From positions 1,201 through 63,813 of the forward strand of contig CAMYMC010000041.1 of assembly GCA_947259365.1 (NCBI GenBank): DNA of 62,613 bases, given 5' to 3'. Position numbers and translations under genes: made by a program. Source of the DNA: an uncultured Acidimicrobiaceae bacterium. Lineage in GTDB: Bacteria > Actinomycetota > Acidimicrobiia > Spongiisociales > UBA5794. The notes beneath the pieces were generated by a model that saw only the letters and a program-made list of their open reading frames with translations, had not been told where the DNA came from and made no database searches. Positions 7,955 to 16,869 of this stretch are shown piece by piece (positions within the stretch are counted from its first letter, which is position 1; each line of letters begins with the position of its first letter).

Positions 7955-10159
7955 GTGACCAGCACCACCGGAGACCTCGAACTCACCCACTTCCGCTATT
8001 CGGTCGACCGCGTCGGCGTCGCGACGGTCCTCATCGACCGCGCCGGGGAGGCGATGAACACGCTGTCGCCGGAGCTGTTCGCCGACCTCGCCCTGATTGT
8101 CGACCGCCTCGAGCGCGACGACGACGTGCGCGCTGTCGTCCTCGGGTCCGCCAAGGCGGACAACTTCCTCGCCGGCGCCGACATCCGGTGGCTGCAGACC
8201 TTCGAAGGCGCACCGTCCGCCGCGTCGTCCTTCGAGGAGGCTCATGCCGTCCTGCAGCGACTCGAGGACCTGTGGGCCGTGCGAGCGAAACCGGTCGTCG
8301 CGGCCATCCACGGGCCCTGCCTCGGCGGCGGCCTCGAGTTCGCCCTCACCGCGTCGATGCGAATCTGCACCGACGACGCGAAGACCCAGTTCGGCCAGCC
8401 CGAGGTGAAGCTCGGCCTCATCCCCGGAGGAGGAGGCACCCAGCGGCTCCCCCGCCTCATCGGCATCGCCGAGGGTCTCGACCTCATTCTCACGGGCCGA
8501 TCGATCCGGCCTCATCGGGCGCGCAAGATCGGCCTCGTCGACGAGGTGTGCCCCAAAGAGGTGCTCCTCGACGTGGCAAGACGCCGCGCCGTCGACGCGA
8601 TCGGGACACCCGAGGCGTCGACCCGCCGCGCCCCCGGCGGCGTCGACAAGCTGAAGAGCTGGCTGTCGCCGCGACACCTCCAGCAGCTCGCCCTCGAGGA
8701 GAACCCCGTGGGCCGCAAGGTGCTCTTCGCCAAAGCGGAGGAGCGGATGCTCGCCGAGACGAAGGGCAACTACCCCGCGCCGGCGGCGGCGTTGCGCGCC
8801 GTGCGCGTCGGGATCGAGGAGGGAATCGAAGCCGGCTACGCCGCCGAGATCGACGAGTTCGTCGAGCTCCCGGCCACGGCAGAGGCGCAGGCGCTCATCT
8901 CCATCTTCTTCGCGACCCAGGAGCTCAAGCGCGACCCCGGCATCGCAACGGATGCTGCGCCGCGGCCGGTGGGCCGCGTCGGGATCCTCGGTGGAGGCCT
9001 CATGGGAGGGGGCATCGCCGCCGTCAACGCCGTGACCGCCGGTGTCCGCACCCGGATCAAGGAGATCGACGAGGCCGGGGGGCGCCGCGGGCTTTCCTAT
9101 GTGTCCCGTGTCGTCTCGGAGCGATCGAAGCGCAGGCGCATGAGCCTCAGGGAGGCGGAGAGGGCGATGCACCTCGTCACCGCCACCACCGACTGGTCGG
9201 GGTTCGGCACCGTCGACATCGTCATCGAGGCCGTCTTCGAGGATCTCGGCCTCAAACAGGCGATGCTGCGCGACGTCGAAGACGTCACCGGCCCCGAGAC
9301 GATCTTCGCCTCCAACACGTCGTCGATCCCCATCGCCCGCATCGCACAGGCAGCGACGCGGCGTTCGCAGGTCGTCGGCATGCATTACTTCTCACCCGTC
9401 GAGAAGATGCCGCTCCTCGAGGTCGTCGCCGCACCGGAGACGGCCGATTGGGTCACCGCGACGTGCGTCGAGCTCGGCAAACGCCAGGGGAAGACGGTCA
9501 TCGTCGTGAACGACGGCACCGGCTTCTACACGACGCGAATCCTCGCCCCCTACGCCAACGAGGTCGCGTACCTTCTCACCGAGGGGGCGCGCATCGAGGA
9601 CATCGACGACGCCATGGTCGAGTGGGGCTTCCCCGTCGGGCCCGTCGTCCTCAGCGACGAGGTGGGCATCGACACCGGGGCGAAGATCGGCGCCATCATG
9701 CACGACGCCTTCGGCGACCGGCTCGAGGCGCCCCCGCTGTTCGTCAGGCTCACCGAGGACGACCGCAAGGGGCGCAAGAACAACCGGGGCTTCTACCGCT
9801 ACGTGGACGGGGAGAAGCAGGGCGTCGACGACTCCGTCTACGACGTGCTCGGCGTCACGCCCCGAGCTGGCTTCCCTCACGACCGCATCCAGGACCGGCT
9901 CGCGTTGCACCTCGTCAACGAGGCGGCGAGATGCCTCGAAGAGGGGATCCTGCGGGCGGCGAGGGACGGCGACATCGGAGCCGTGTACGGGCTCGGCTTT
10001 CCCCCGTTCCGCGGCGGTCCGTTCGCCTGGGTGGACCGGGTCGGGGCGGCGACGGTCGTCGAACGCCTCGAACGCCTCGCGGCCGCCTACGGCTCCCGCT
10101 ACGAGCCGGCGGGAATCCTCCGGGCCCACGCCGAGACGGGAGAGCGGTTCCGCGGCTGA
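7955..10159 (+). CDS. fadJ: Fatty-acid oxidation complex alpha subunit, FadJ type (enoyl-CoA hydratase / 3-hydroxyacyl-CoA dehydrogenase)
   Basis: A 734-residue two-function enzyme. Residues about 1-270 are a crotonase fold: the oxyanion-hole segment ADNFLAGADIRWL, then GPCLGGGLEFAL and PEVKLGLIPGGGG, which hold the two catalytic glutamates. From about residue 335 a Rossmann fold begins with GILGGGLMGGGIA (NAD+ binding), followed by SNTSSIPI, the catalytic His in GMHYFSPVEKMPLLEVV and the two helical HAD C-terminal domains. It hydrates enoyl-CoA and oxidises the 3-hydroxyacyl-CoA for the FadI thiolase. GTG 7955 lies 8 nt after the AAAGGA site that overlaps the fadI stop; longer upstream frames overlap fadI. 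Confidence 0.93.
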   Translation: MTSTTGDLELTHFRYSVDRVGVATVLIDRAGEAMNTLSPELFADLALIVDRLERDDDVRAVVLGSAKADNFLAGADIRWLQTFEGAPSAASSFEEAHAVLQRLEDLWAVRAKPVVAAIHGPCLGGGLEFALTASMRICTDDAKTQFGQPEVKLGLIPGGGGTQRLPRLIGIAEGLDLILTGRSIRPHRARKIGLVDEVCPKEVLLDVARRRAVDAIGTPEASTRRAPGGVDKLKSWLSPRHLQQLALEENPVGRKVLFAKAEERMLAETKGNYPAPAAALRAVRVGIEEGIEAGYAAEIDEFVELPATAEAQALISIFFATQELKRDPGIATDAAPRPVGRVGILGGGLMGGGIAAVNAVTAGVRTRIKEIDEAGGRRGLSYVSRVVSERSKRRRMSLREAERAMHLVTATTDWSGFGTVDIVIEAVFEDLGLKQAMLRDVEDVTGPETIFASNTSSIPIARIAQAATRRSQVVGMHYFSPVEKMPLLEVVAAPETADWVTATCVELGKRQGKTVIVVNDGTGFYTTRILAPYANEVAYLLTEGARIEDIDDAMVEWGFPVGPVVLSDEVGIDTGAKIGAIMHDAFGDRLEAPPLFVRLTEDDRKGRKNNRGFYRYVDGEKQGVDDSVYDVLGVTPRAGFPHDRIQDRLALHLVNEAARCLEEGILRAARDGDIGAVYGLGFPPFRGGPFAWVDRVGAATVVERLERLAAAYGSRYEPAGILRAHAETGERFRG

Positions 10160-10179
10160 GCCCGGGCGTCCTCACCGGG

Positions 10180-10185
10180 TACGCT
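10180..10185 (+). promoter_or_regulatory. -10 box for the hot-dog thioesterase (leaderless)
   Basis: TACGCT lies 6 nt before ATG 10192 in the 32-nt gap after fadJ, suggesting a separate leaderless promoter in addition to readthrough from fadIJ. Confidence 0.4.
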
Positions 10186-10191
10186 CCCGCC

Positions 10192-10617
10192 ATGGAGTGG
10201 CCCGTCACCTACCTGCGCAAAGTCCGCTATTCGGACACCGACGCCCAGGGCATCGCCTTCAACGGGAACTACTTCACGTACTTCGACGACGCCCTCACGG
10301 ACTACCTGGAGGCGGCGGGCTTCGCCGGCACCGCGCTCACCGAGCGCGGCTACGACGTCGTGCTCGCCCACGCCGAGTTGGACTTCCGGTCGTCGGCACG
10401 GCTCGGTGAGACGATCGCCGTGACGGCGCGCGTCGCGCGGATCGGGACGTCGTCGGTGACGTTCACCCTCGAGGCCCGCAACAGGGACACCGGCGAGCTC
10501 GTCGTCGAGGGGAAGGAGATCCACGTCATGGTCGACACGAAGACGCTCCGACCGATTCCGGTCCCCCAGTTCTTCGTCGACGCGGTGACGAGGCTCCAGG
10601 GCTCGATCGGCGACTGA
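10192..10617 (+). CDS. Acyl-CoA thioesterase, YbgC/FadM (4-hydroxybenzoyl-CoA thioesterase) family
   Basis: A 141-residue single hot-dog domain. The N-terminal signature VRYSDTDAQGIAFNGNYFTYFDDA carries the catalytic Asp (D16 or D18 region) of the 4HBT/FadM class. FadM-type enzymes remove dead-end acyl-CoAs during beta-oxidation, which fits its place 32 nt after fadIJ. The ATG at 10192 is preferred because longer frames overlap fadJ and are Arg-rich. The substrate cannot be told from sequence. Confidence 0.85.
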   Translation: MEWPVTYLRKVRYSDTDAQGIAFNGNYFTYFDDALTDYLEAAGFAGTALTERGYDVVLAHAELDFRSSARLGETIAVTARVARIGTSSVTFTLEARNRDTGELVVEGKEIHVMVDTKTLRPIPVPQFFVDAVTRLQGSIGD

Positions 10618-10623
10618 GAGCCG

Positions 10624-11460
10624 GTGGCCGTACTCCTCGGCGTGCTCGCCGGCGCCTTCTCCGGCGCCGGGGACTTCTTCGGGGGCATCGCCAGCCGCCG
10701 CGGCCGAGTCTTCGCGGTGAGCACCGGCGCCCACGCCGCCGGGCTCGTGACCGCGCTCGTCCTCGCTCCGCTGCTCCCGGGCAGACCGGAAGCCGTCGAC
10801 ATGTGGTGGGGAGCCGCAGCGGGGGTCATGGGTGGGCTCGGGATCCTCGCGCTGTACCGGGGATTCACGGCGAGTGCCCTCGCCGTCGTTTCGCCGATCG
10901 CCGCCGTCGGGGCGGCGGGATGGCCGGTGCTGTTCAGCCTCGCCACCGGCGAGGTCCCCACCGGGGTGCAGGCTGCCGGGCTCGTCGCCGGGTTCGCCGC
11001 CATTTGGACGATCAGCCGCTCCCCGTCGTCGCCCGGGCCGACGGGGACGGTCGCCGCCGGCGTCGGCTACGGCGTGCTCAGCGGCGTCGGCTTCGGCGGG
11101 CTGTTGGTGTTCCTCAGCTTCGTCGGCGATGACGCCGGGATCTGGCCGATCCTGCCGGCGCGGGTCGCCGGTGGTTTCGTCGTCGCTGCGGTCGGGGTCG
11201 CCGCCGCCCGCACGCTCGTCCCCCTCGTCGGGTCCCTGCGCGCCGTCGCGGCGGCGGGTGCGCTCACCGTCGTCGGCAATGGGCTGTTCATCCTCGCCGC
11301 CAACCGCGGATCGCTCGCCGTCGTCTCCGTCCTCACTGCCATGTTCCCGGCGGCGACGGTGCTCCTCGCCCGGGTCTTCCTCCGCGAGCGGCTCGGGGCG
11401 ACGCGGCGGGCAGGACTCGGCCTCGCCCTCGTGGCCGTGGCGCTCGTCGCGGGCGGCTGA
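10624..11460 (+). CDS. EamA/DMT-family transporter
   Basis: A 278-residue integral membrane protein with about ten hydrophobic helices arranged as two EamA-like halves; the second half ends with the typical LTAMFPAATVLLARVFLRERLG segment, matching the conserved end of EamA repeats. Members export or import small metabolites; the substrate is unknown. The GTG start at 10624 lies six bases after the thioesterase stop, so co-transcription with the beta-oxidation genes is likely. Confidence 0.82.
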   Translation: MAVLLGVLAGAFSGAGDFFGGIASRRGRVFAVSTGAHAAGLVTALVLAPLLPGRPEAVDMWWGAAAGVMGGLGILALYRGFTASALAVVSPIAAVGAAGWPVLFSLATGEVPTGVQAAGLVAGFAAIWTISRSPSSPGPTGTVAAGVGYGVLSGVGFGGLLVFLSFVGDDAGIWPILPARVAGGFVVAAVGVAAARTLVPLVGSLRAVAAAGALTVVGNGLFILAANRGSLAVVSVLTAMFPAATVLLARVFLRERLGATRRAGLGLALVAVALVAGG

Positions 11461-11463
11461 AGC

Positions 11464-12306
11464 TCACGACGTCCGTCGGCCGACCAGCTCATCGACGGGG
11501 TACGCAACGGCGGTCGACGTCGCCTCGAGCGGCAGCAGCCGCCACGGGCCGCGATCGACCCGCCAGCGCACGCTCCAGTCGTATGCCGCTGCGATGGCGT
11601 GGATCCCGGACCGCTCGTATCGGTGGCGCAGCGCACCGTCGGGTGATCCCGTCGCCGCCGCGAACACCGAAGGCACGAGGCTCGAAGCGTCGCCGTCGCC
11701 CCACGAGACTCGCAGCAGCATCACCGCCAGCTTCGCCTCGACGACGGCGCCGGTCACCGGTGAGACGACCGTCACCGTCACCGGCTCCGGCGGGTCGAGG
11801 GAGACGAAGGTGTCGAGCCCGGCGAGCCCCCGCGCCGGATCCATCGCCGGCTCCGGTCGCGCGAATTCGTGGCTGCGCACCACCTCCCAGACCAGCTCGA
11901 TGGGTGTCGGGCCGGTGTCGGGCTCTCCCTCACACGTCCTCACCCACGCATCGGCCACCGCGGGTCCCGAGCCCCTGCCGTCCGGATCCAGCTCGAGCAG
12001 CGCCCGATCGCCGTCGATGCGAATGAGCGTCCAGCTCGTCGACCGGTTGGTCCAGAACCAGCACCGCCCCGTGGCGTCGCTGGCCACCAAGGGGCTCAGC
12101 ACGACCGGGGCGTCGACGGGATGATCGAAGCCGATGAGCAGCGCCCCGCCGACGCGGCACACGACCGCACGACGGGGAAGCTGGGGATCGTCGTCTTCGA
12201 CCTGCTCGGTCCAGCACACGTAGTCCTCGACCTGCGCCACCGCCGTGGCGCCGGCGGCGGCGAGCACGAGAACGAGGCAGCAGATGACGCCGACCCGTCG
12301 CGTCAT
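11464..12306 (-). CDS. Secreted protein with PKD-like fold
   Basis: A 280-residue protein with an N-terminal signal peptide or anchor (RRVGVICCLVLVLAAAGATAVAQ). The C-terminal half contains VSWGDGDASS and HRYERSGIHAIAA, which together are the WGDG...H-Y-x-x-x-G pattern of PKD/Ig-like domains. Four or more Cys in the mature part (CW, VVCR, RCWFW, RTCEG) may form disulfides. Function unknown. Its ATG overlaps the stop of the upstream gene by 4 nt (ATGA), so the two are translationally coupled. Confidence 0.72.
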   Translation of the reverse strand: MTRRVGVICCLVLVLAAAGATAVAQVEDYVCWTEQVEDDDPQLPRRAVVCRVGGALLIGFDHPVDAPVVLSPLVASDATGRCWFWTNRSTSWTLIRIDGDRALLELDPDGRGSGPAVADAWVRTCEGEPDTGPTPIELVWEVVRSHEFARPEPAMDPARGLAGLDTFVSLDPPEPVTVTVVSPVTGAVVEAKLAVMLLRVSWGDGDASSLVPSVFAAATGSPDGALRHRYERSGIHAIAAAYDWSVRWRVDRGPWRLLPLEATSTAVAYPVDELVGRRTS

Positions 12307-12947
12307 CGGGCCGACCCCCTGACCCGCTCATCGCAGTCGGTGCGCCACACCGACTCGGGGGTACCCGGTTCCCACTGGGTGGCGATGGCAAGACGCCCCG
12401 GCTCGGTGCGTGGCCAGTACACGGTGATGACGGTGCGCGAAGCCCTGGCGGCGGCGACGAAACCGGAGAGGTCGTCGGTGATGACGGCCACGACGCAGTC
12501 GGGGCGATCGAGGAGCACCTCGTCGACGACGAGCGAGACGTTGTCCGCCGACGGGGCGGCGGTGAACTCGATACGGTCTTCGGCCATCGCCGTCAAGGCG
12601 GCCGCGTGCATCTCTGCAGTGGCCACCGCGGCCTCGACGGCGGCCGGATCGTCACGGAAGATGGCGTCGAACCATGCAACGTAGGCGGCGCGGGCCGCCT
12701 TCTCGACCTCGAGCCGTCGCGTTTCCTCATCGGTCCCGGCGGCGACGTCGGCCGGGTGTGACAGGGAGCCCGATCCGCGCCGTTCAGCGCCGGGGGACAC
12801 GGCTGCGAGTGTGGCTGCACCAACGGGTGCCGTCGTCGAGGGGATCGTGCCGGCAGACGGTCGATGGGGCGCCACCGTGAGGGTCGCTGCGACCAGTCCG
12901 AGACCGAGCACCGCGATGACCCCGATCCCCTTCACCACCTCGGACAT
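12303..12947 (-). CDS. Membrane-anchored extracytoplasmic protein of unknown function
   Basis: A 214-residue protein with one N-terminal hydrophobic helix (about 7-26), then a Thr/Ser/Ala-rich linker and a soluble domain from about residue 70. The domain begins with a helical segment (AARAAYVAWFDAIFRDDP) like those of SnoaL/NTF2-type proteins, a resemblance too weak to name it. First gene of a two-gene operon with the PKD-like protein. Transcription probably starts at the ATG itself: TATGAT lies 5 nt upstream. Confidence 0.68.
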   Translation of the reverse strand: MSEVVKGIGVIAVLGLGLVAATLTVAPHRPSAGTIPSTTAPVGAATLAAVSPGAERRGSGSLSHPADVAAGTDEETRRLEVEKAARAAYVAWFDAIFRDDPAAVEAAVATAEMHAAALTAMAEDRIEFTAAPSADNVSLVVDEVLLDRPDCVVAVITDDLSGFVAAARASRTVITVYWPRTEPGRLAIATQWEPGTPESVWRTDCDERVRGSAR

Positions 12948-12952
12948 GATGG

Positions 12953-12983
12953 ATCATATCCTCACTGAATAGAACGCATTCTA
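12953..12983 (-). promoter_or_regulatory. Leaderless promoter with an overlapping palindromic operator
   Basis: On the minus strand a near-consensus -10 (TATGAT, 12958 to 12953) lies 5 nt before ATG 12947. Upstream of it a 14-bp inverted repeat TAGAA-N4-TTCTA spans 12970-12983, covering the -35 side. This placement suits a repressor site for the secreted two-gene operon. The repressor is unknown. Confidence 0.5.
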
Positions 12984-13066
12984 ACGTACTCTGAGATGAA
13001 GCGACGGTCAAGCCGGGTACGGCACCCACAGTCGCGCAAGGCCGGCCCGGCCGGGGGCACGGGGCG

Positions 13067-13621
13067 TCAGGGAGGGGTGCCCGGACCGACGACGAAGGGT
13101 GCGCCGTGGCCCGGCACGATCGACGACGCCAGCTCGAGGACACGAGCCCGATTGGTGTGGAGTGCGTCGAGATCGACGGCGAGGGGATCGGTTTCGGCGC
13201 GCTCGTGCCACCAGAGGTGGGTGAGGGCTACGACACCGGCATCGGTCGAGACGAGCGTCGTGATGTCCTGGGGCGTGTGCCCGGGAGTTTCGATGAGCTC
13301 GATCCCGGGCCCGAGCTCGAATCCCTCCGCCGGTCTGGGGTTCCAGCGGTCGGCCTCGTAGATCGCCCAGTGGTCGTGGACCCGAACGGCGGGAAAGAGC
13401 GCCACGTTCATCGTGTGGTCGGGGTGGTGATGGGAGAGGACGACGTCGGTCACGTCCTCCGGGGCGAGACCCAGGGACGCGAGGGGGTCGAGGATGGAGC
13501 TCGGGTGCGGCACCATGCCGGGATCGACGACGGCGGCGACACTCCCGCTCCGGATCAGGCTCACCGTGCCTGCAACCCGCTCGCCGACGTACCCGTTGAA
13601 GAGGATGTCGAGGGCGGCCAT
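13067..13621 (-). CDS. MBL-fold metallo-hydrolase, MBLAC1-like
   Basis: A 184-residue metallo-beta-lactamase fold protein. The zinc motif HxHxDH is HHHPDH (H64, H66, D68, H69); GHTPQD supplies the next His, and a late ALTHLWWH and VPGHG give the remaining metal ligands. The compact size and the N-terminal VVDPGM strand match small MBLAC1/glyoxalase II-like hydrolases. The substrate is unknown. A purine-rich AAAGGGGGAC ribosome binding site precedes the ATG. Confidence 0.85.
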   Translation of the reverse strand: MAALDILFNGYVGERVAGTVSLIRSGSVAAVVDPGMVPHPSSILDPLASLGLAPEDVTDVVLSHHHPDHTMNVALFPAVRVHDHWAIYEADRWNPRPAEGFELGPGIELIETPGHTPQDITTLVSTDAGVVALTHLWWHERAETDPLAVDLDALHTNRARVLELASSIVPGHGAPFVVGPGTPP

Positions 13622-13725
13622 GTCCCCCTTTCACTGGCGTCAGGATACGGTGAGCGGGGCGCCCTCCGCCACCGCTGCAGCCACCCAGAGTGGCGCGTCC
13701 CGGTATCCTCGACCGCGGTGACGCG

Positions 13726-14892
13726 ATGACCATGCCGCCCCATCCACCGATGAGCCGCGATGCGGTGATCATCGACCTACGTCGCGACGCTCCCCCGCCG
13801 CCGGCCTCGTTCGTGCGGGCCCACGGAGGCGGCCACGGCGACCTCTGGATCCGGGTCGATCTCGCCGATCCGTCGAACCCGGCCGTGGAAGCGATGCCGC
13901 GACCGGTTGCGCCACGACCGGAGCCGGAGTCGGCCCGCCCACTCGAGATCGGCGCGGACGAGCCGCTGCCCCTGGCCCTGCAGCGGGTCTGCCTCCGCCA
14001 GTTCGACGAGGCGCTGGCTGGGCTACGCGACCGGTCGACCCCCGACGACGGTGTGCATCGGACCCGTGCCGCCCTCCGCCGGATCCGGGCCGTCCTCCGG
14101 CTGGTTCGCAGTTCCATCGGCGAGGAGGCGTACCGGGGCGAGAACGCGGTGCTCCGGGACACGGCTCGGGCGCTCCGTGACGTGCGAGTGTCGGCGGCGC
14201 TCGTCGAGACTGCCGAGGCGGTGGCGCACCGGGCGATCGACGAGTCCATGGCGGGTGAGCTCGTCGCAGCCCTGCGCGGGGACCACGCTGCGCTCTGGGC
14301 GGGAATCGGATCCGGGGGTCAGTTCATCACGGACCTCACGACGACGACGGCGTGGGCCCGGGCCCGGTTCGCGTCGTGGCCGACGCACCCGGGGGTCCGG
14401 CCGGAGGCTGCGCACCGCAGGCCGATACCCGACCGCTTCGCCTCGATCGGTGACGGGCTGCGCGCCTGCTACCGGGGCGGGCGACAGGCACTGCGGGCGG
14501 CGACCGGCGACCCGGTCCCCGAGGCGATGCAGGCGTGGCGGCGCCACGTCCGGTATCTCCGTCACCAGATGGAGGTGGTGCACCTCGCATGGCCCGAGAT
14601 GATCGGAGGGATCGTCGACTCCCTCACCGGCCTCGCCGCCCTGCTCGGGGACGACCGCGACCTCGGAGATCTCGCTTGGTACGTGTCGACCGACCCCACC
14701 CTCGTAACCCACGATGCGTCGCGCCATGCCCTCATCCTCGAGCTCGAGCGGAGACGGTTCCACCTCAGGCGCCGGGCCTTCGAGGTCGGCCACAACGTCT
14801 ACCTCGAGTCCTCAGCGGCGTTCGTGCGCCGCATCGAGGGGTACTGGCGTGGCTGGCGGCGGGTGCTCTACGTCGCGGGGCCGCGACCCTGA
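13726..14892 (+). CDS. CHAD domain protein
   Basis: A protein of about 388 residues, almost all helical, with a CHAD domain from about residue 80: QFDEALAGL, then GVHRTRAALRRIRAVLRL, the conserved His-x-x-R-x-x-x-R-R-x-R motif, and later RHVRYLRHQMEVV. CHAD domains bind polyphosphate and often accompany CYTH domains, but no CYTH is present here. The start is uncertain: ATG 13726, ATG 13732 and an upstream GTG at 13690 are all in frame. I chose 13726 because a TATCCT box at 13704-13709 puts the transcript start just upstream of it. Confidence 0.8.
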   Translation: MTMPPHPPMSRDAVIIDLRRDAPPPPASFVRAHGGGHGDLWIRVDLADPSNPAVEAMPRPVAPRPEPESARPLEIGADEPLPLALQRVCLRQFDEALAGLRDRSTPDDGVHRTRAALRRIRAVLRLVRSSIGEEAYRGENAVLRDTARALRDVRVSAALVETAEAVAHRAIDESMAGELVAALRGDHAALWAGIGSGGQFITDLTTTTAWARARFASWPTHPGVRPEAAHRRPIPDRFASIGDGLRACYRGGRQALRAATGDPVPEAMQAWRRHVRYLRHQMEVVHLAWPEMIGGIVDSLTGLAALLGDDRDLGDLAWYVSTDPTLVTHDASRHALILELERRRFHLRRRAFEVGHNVYLESSAAFVRRIEGYWRGWRRVLYVAGPRP

Positions 14893-14920
14893 CGGCCCGG
14901 CGCAGGTCGGCCGATACCCG

Positions 14921-15442
14921 TCAGCTGTTGCGCAGACCCCGCGAGCGGAGCTTGGCGAGGTCGCTGAGGACCTTCTCGGTCTGGGCGCCGATGCTGGGCA
15001 GGTGCGCCGACCGGTGCTGATACCTCGTCTCGTGCGACGGCAGGTCGACGAGCGGCGACTCGTCGTCCTCCGTCCATGCCGCGAGCAGCTCGACCTGGTC
15101 GAGGTCGGCGAGGCCCTCGAAGGCCTCCGGGCTGAGACCGGCCGCCTCGTATGACGAGCGCAGAATCGACGTCGCCCGCTCCCGCGCCTCCTCGAGGAGC
15201 TTCTGCTTGACACGGGCAGCCGCCAGCACCACCCCCGAGCTCTTGTCGATCTCGCGGCGAGCCTCCTCGAGTTGCTCTTCGAGCTCGTGAACTCGTCGCA
15301 TCGCGTGTCTCAGCTCCTCGCGGTCGTGCTGTCGCATCCGTGCCACCTCCCGCAGGTAGGCGTCCACCTCCGAGCGGTCGTATCCGCGCCTCCGCGTCGA
15401 GAACGACCTGGTCGAGGCGCCGAGCATCAGGCCCTCGTCCAC
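14921..15442 (-). CDS. DivIVA-domain coiled-coil protein
   Basis: A 173-residue protein. Residues about 10-35 (RSFSTRRRGYDRSEVDAYL) match the DivIVA/Wag31 N-terminal membrane-binding segment, followed by a long charged coiled coil (about 35-95) and a short C-terminal region. Such proteins mark negatively curved membrane at the pole or septum or act as local organisers; this one is shorter than true Wag31 and is probably a paralog. The GTG at 15442 is favoured over ATG 15427 because GGAGG lies exactly 5 nt upstream of it. Confidence 0.75.
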   Translation of the reverse strand: MDEGLMLGASTRSFSTRRRGYDRSEVDAYLREVARMRQHDREELRHAMRRVHELEEQLEEARREIDKSSGVVLAAARVKQKLLEEARERATSILRSSYEAAGLSPEAFEGLADLDQVELLAAWTEDDESPLVDLPSHETRYQHRSAHLPSIGAQTEKVLSDLAKLRSRGLRNS

Positions 15443-15528
15443 GTGCACCTCCGGTCCGTCTGCCCCCCCGGCGACTGGCCGCCGCCGAATTGCGTCCGGA
15501 CGGAAGCCCCTACTTTCCGTCTCCGGCG

Positions 15529-15534
15529 AGTGTA
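15529..15534 (-). promoter_or_regulatory. Candidate -10 box for the DivIVA-like gene
   Basis: TACACT on the minus strand would give a leader of about 80 nt before GTG 15442, which has its own GGAGG site. No clear -35 is seen. The 251-nt space between 15443 and 15693 also holds TACAGT at 15651-15656, a possible -10 for the plus-strand glycosidase. Confidence 0.3.
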
Positions 15535-15693
15535 TGGGCGGCCGGGCCCGGCGTCTCGCGCGCACTAACGAAGTTTCGAGTGCTCGATGGCCGACCGGCC
15601 GGGTCACTGTGCGCTCGGGCACGAGAGGTCGCGCCGTCGCGTGGCGGCTCTACAGTCTCGGGGGGACGGCACGACGCCGACTCGGATCGAGCG

Positions 15694-16869
15694 ATGGAAC
15701 CCGAACCGCAGATCGACGCGGTGCGGACCAGGGCCGGGGAGATCCTCGACGCAGCCTGGGACGAGTTCCGCGGGCACAGCTACCCGAATCGAGGGGTCTA
15801 CGGCCACCAGTGGCTGTGGGACTCGTGCTTCCACGCGATCGCGTGGGCGGCGCTCGGTGACCGGAGGGCGGAGCGGGAGCTCGCTTCGGTGTTCTTCGTC
15901 CAACTCCCCAACGGTTTCGTCCCTCACATGCGATACGCCGGACCGAGCCAGTACCGTGGTCCGCTCGGGTTCGCCTCCTCCTACACCCAGCCCCCCGTCT
16001 ACGCCGTCGCGGCGCAGGCTCTCGCCTCAGCCGGGATGGCCCTGCCGCCGCCGCTTCTCGCCCACATCGAACAGGCCTTCGAGTACCTGTGGACGTCGAG
16101 GATGACCGACCACGGGCTCATCAAGATCGTTCACCCGTGGGAAGCGGGCGCAGACGACTCGCCGCGTTGGGACGGGTGGATCGGTCATTCCGACTGGAAC
16201 CGGCCGGAGTGGACCGGCATCGACCTCCAGCTCGTCCAGACGACCTCTTTCGGCCCGGAGGGCGACGCCACCGCCAACCCCGCCTTCGAAGCCGCCCCCG
16301 CCGCGTTCAACGCCATCGCCGCCCACGGCATGGCCATCGTCCATGAGCTCTCCGGCCACCACCGCTGGCTCGATCGGGCGCGGCGGCTCTCCGACGCCAT
16401 CGACGACGTCCTCTGGGATCCCGCCGAGGCACTGTGGTCCGACCTCGCCCTCGCCGGCCCCGACACGACAATTGCGATCCCCACTCTCGACGGGGTGCTG
16501 CCGGCACTGTCGACCCGCGACCCCGCCAAGGCGGCCGCCGCGCTCGACCAGCTCGCCGATCCGGACCGGTTCGGCGCGCCGTACGGTCTCGCCTACGTCG
16601 CCCGGGAGCACCCGGCCTACCGCGGGGACCTGTACTGGCGGGGGGCCTCCTGGCCCCAGCTCAACCACCTCGCTCGACTCGCCGCCCGGCGCTGGGACCG
16701 GCCCCGACTCGCCGAGGACATCGCCGCGATGTCACGGCGAGGCGCAATGGCTTCTGAGTTCTCCGAGCTGTGGGATCCGGACACCGGTGAGGCGCGCGGG
16801 GCCACACCTCAGACCTGGGCAGCGCTCGCAGCCGTCGTCGAGCCCGCTCAGCCGGTGACCGACCGGTAG
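15694..16869 (+). CDS. (alpha/alpha)6-barrel glycosidase, GH63/MGH-like
   Basis: A 391-residue helical-barrel glycoside hydrolase. HQWLWDSCFHAIAW (about 38-51) and RGDLYWRGASWPQLNHL (about 310-326) are the two blocks shared by GH63 enzymes and by mannosylglycerate/glucosylglycerate hydrolases, where the first holds the substrate-contacting Trp/Asp pair. The length fits the shorter bacterial hydrolases more than eukaryotic glucosidase I. Glucosylglycerate, mannosylglycerate or a trehalose-like disaccharide are the likely substrates. Cytoplasmic, no signal peptide. Its end overlaps the convergent glycosidase by 22 nt. Confidence 0.75.
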   Translation: MEPEPQIDAVRTRAGEILDAAWDEFRGHSYPNRGVYGHQWLWDSCFHAIAWAALGDRRAERELASVFFVQLPNGFVPHMRYAGPSQYRGPLGFASSYTQPPVYAVAAQALASAGMALPPPLLAHIEQAFEYLWTSRMTDHGLIKIVHPWEAGADDSPRWDGWIGHSDWNRPEWTGIDLQLVQTTSFGPEGDATANPAFEAAPAAFNAIAAHGMAIVHELSGHHRWLDRARRLSDAIDDVLWDPAEALWSDLALAGPDTTIAIPTLDGVLPALSTRDPAKAAAALDQLADPDRFGAPYGLAYVAREHPAYRGDLYWRGASWPQLNHLARLAARRWDRPRLAEDIAAMSRRGAMASEFSELWDPDTGEARGATPQTWAALAAVVEPAQPVTDR

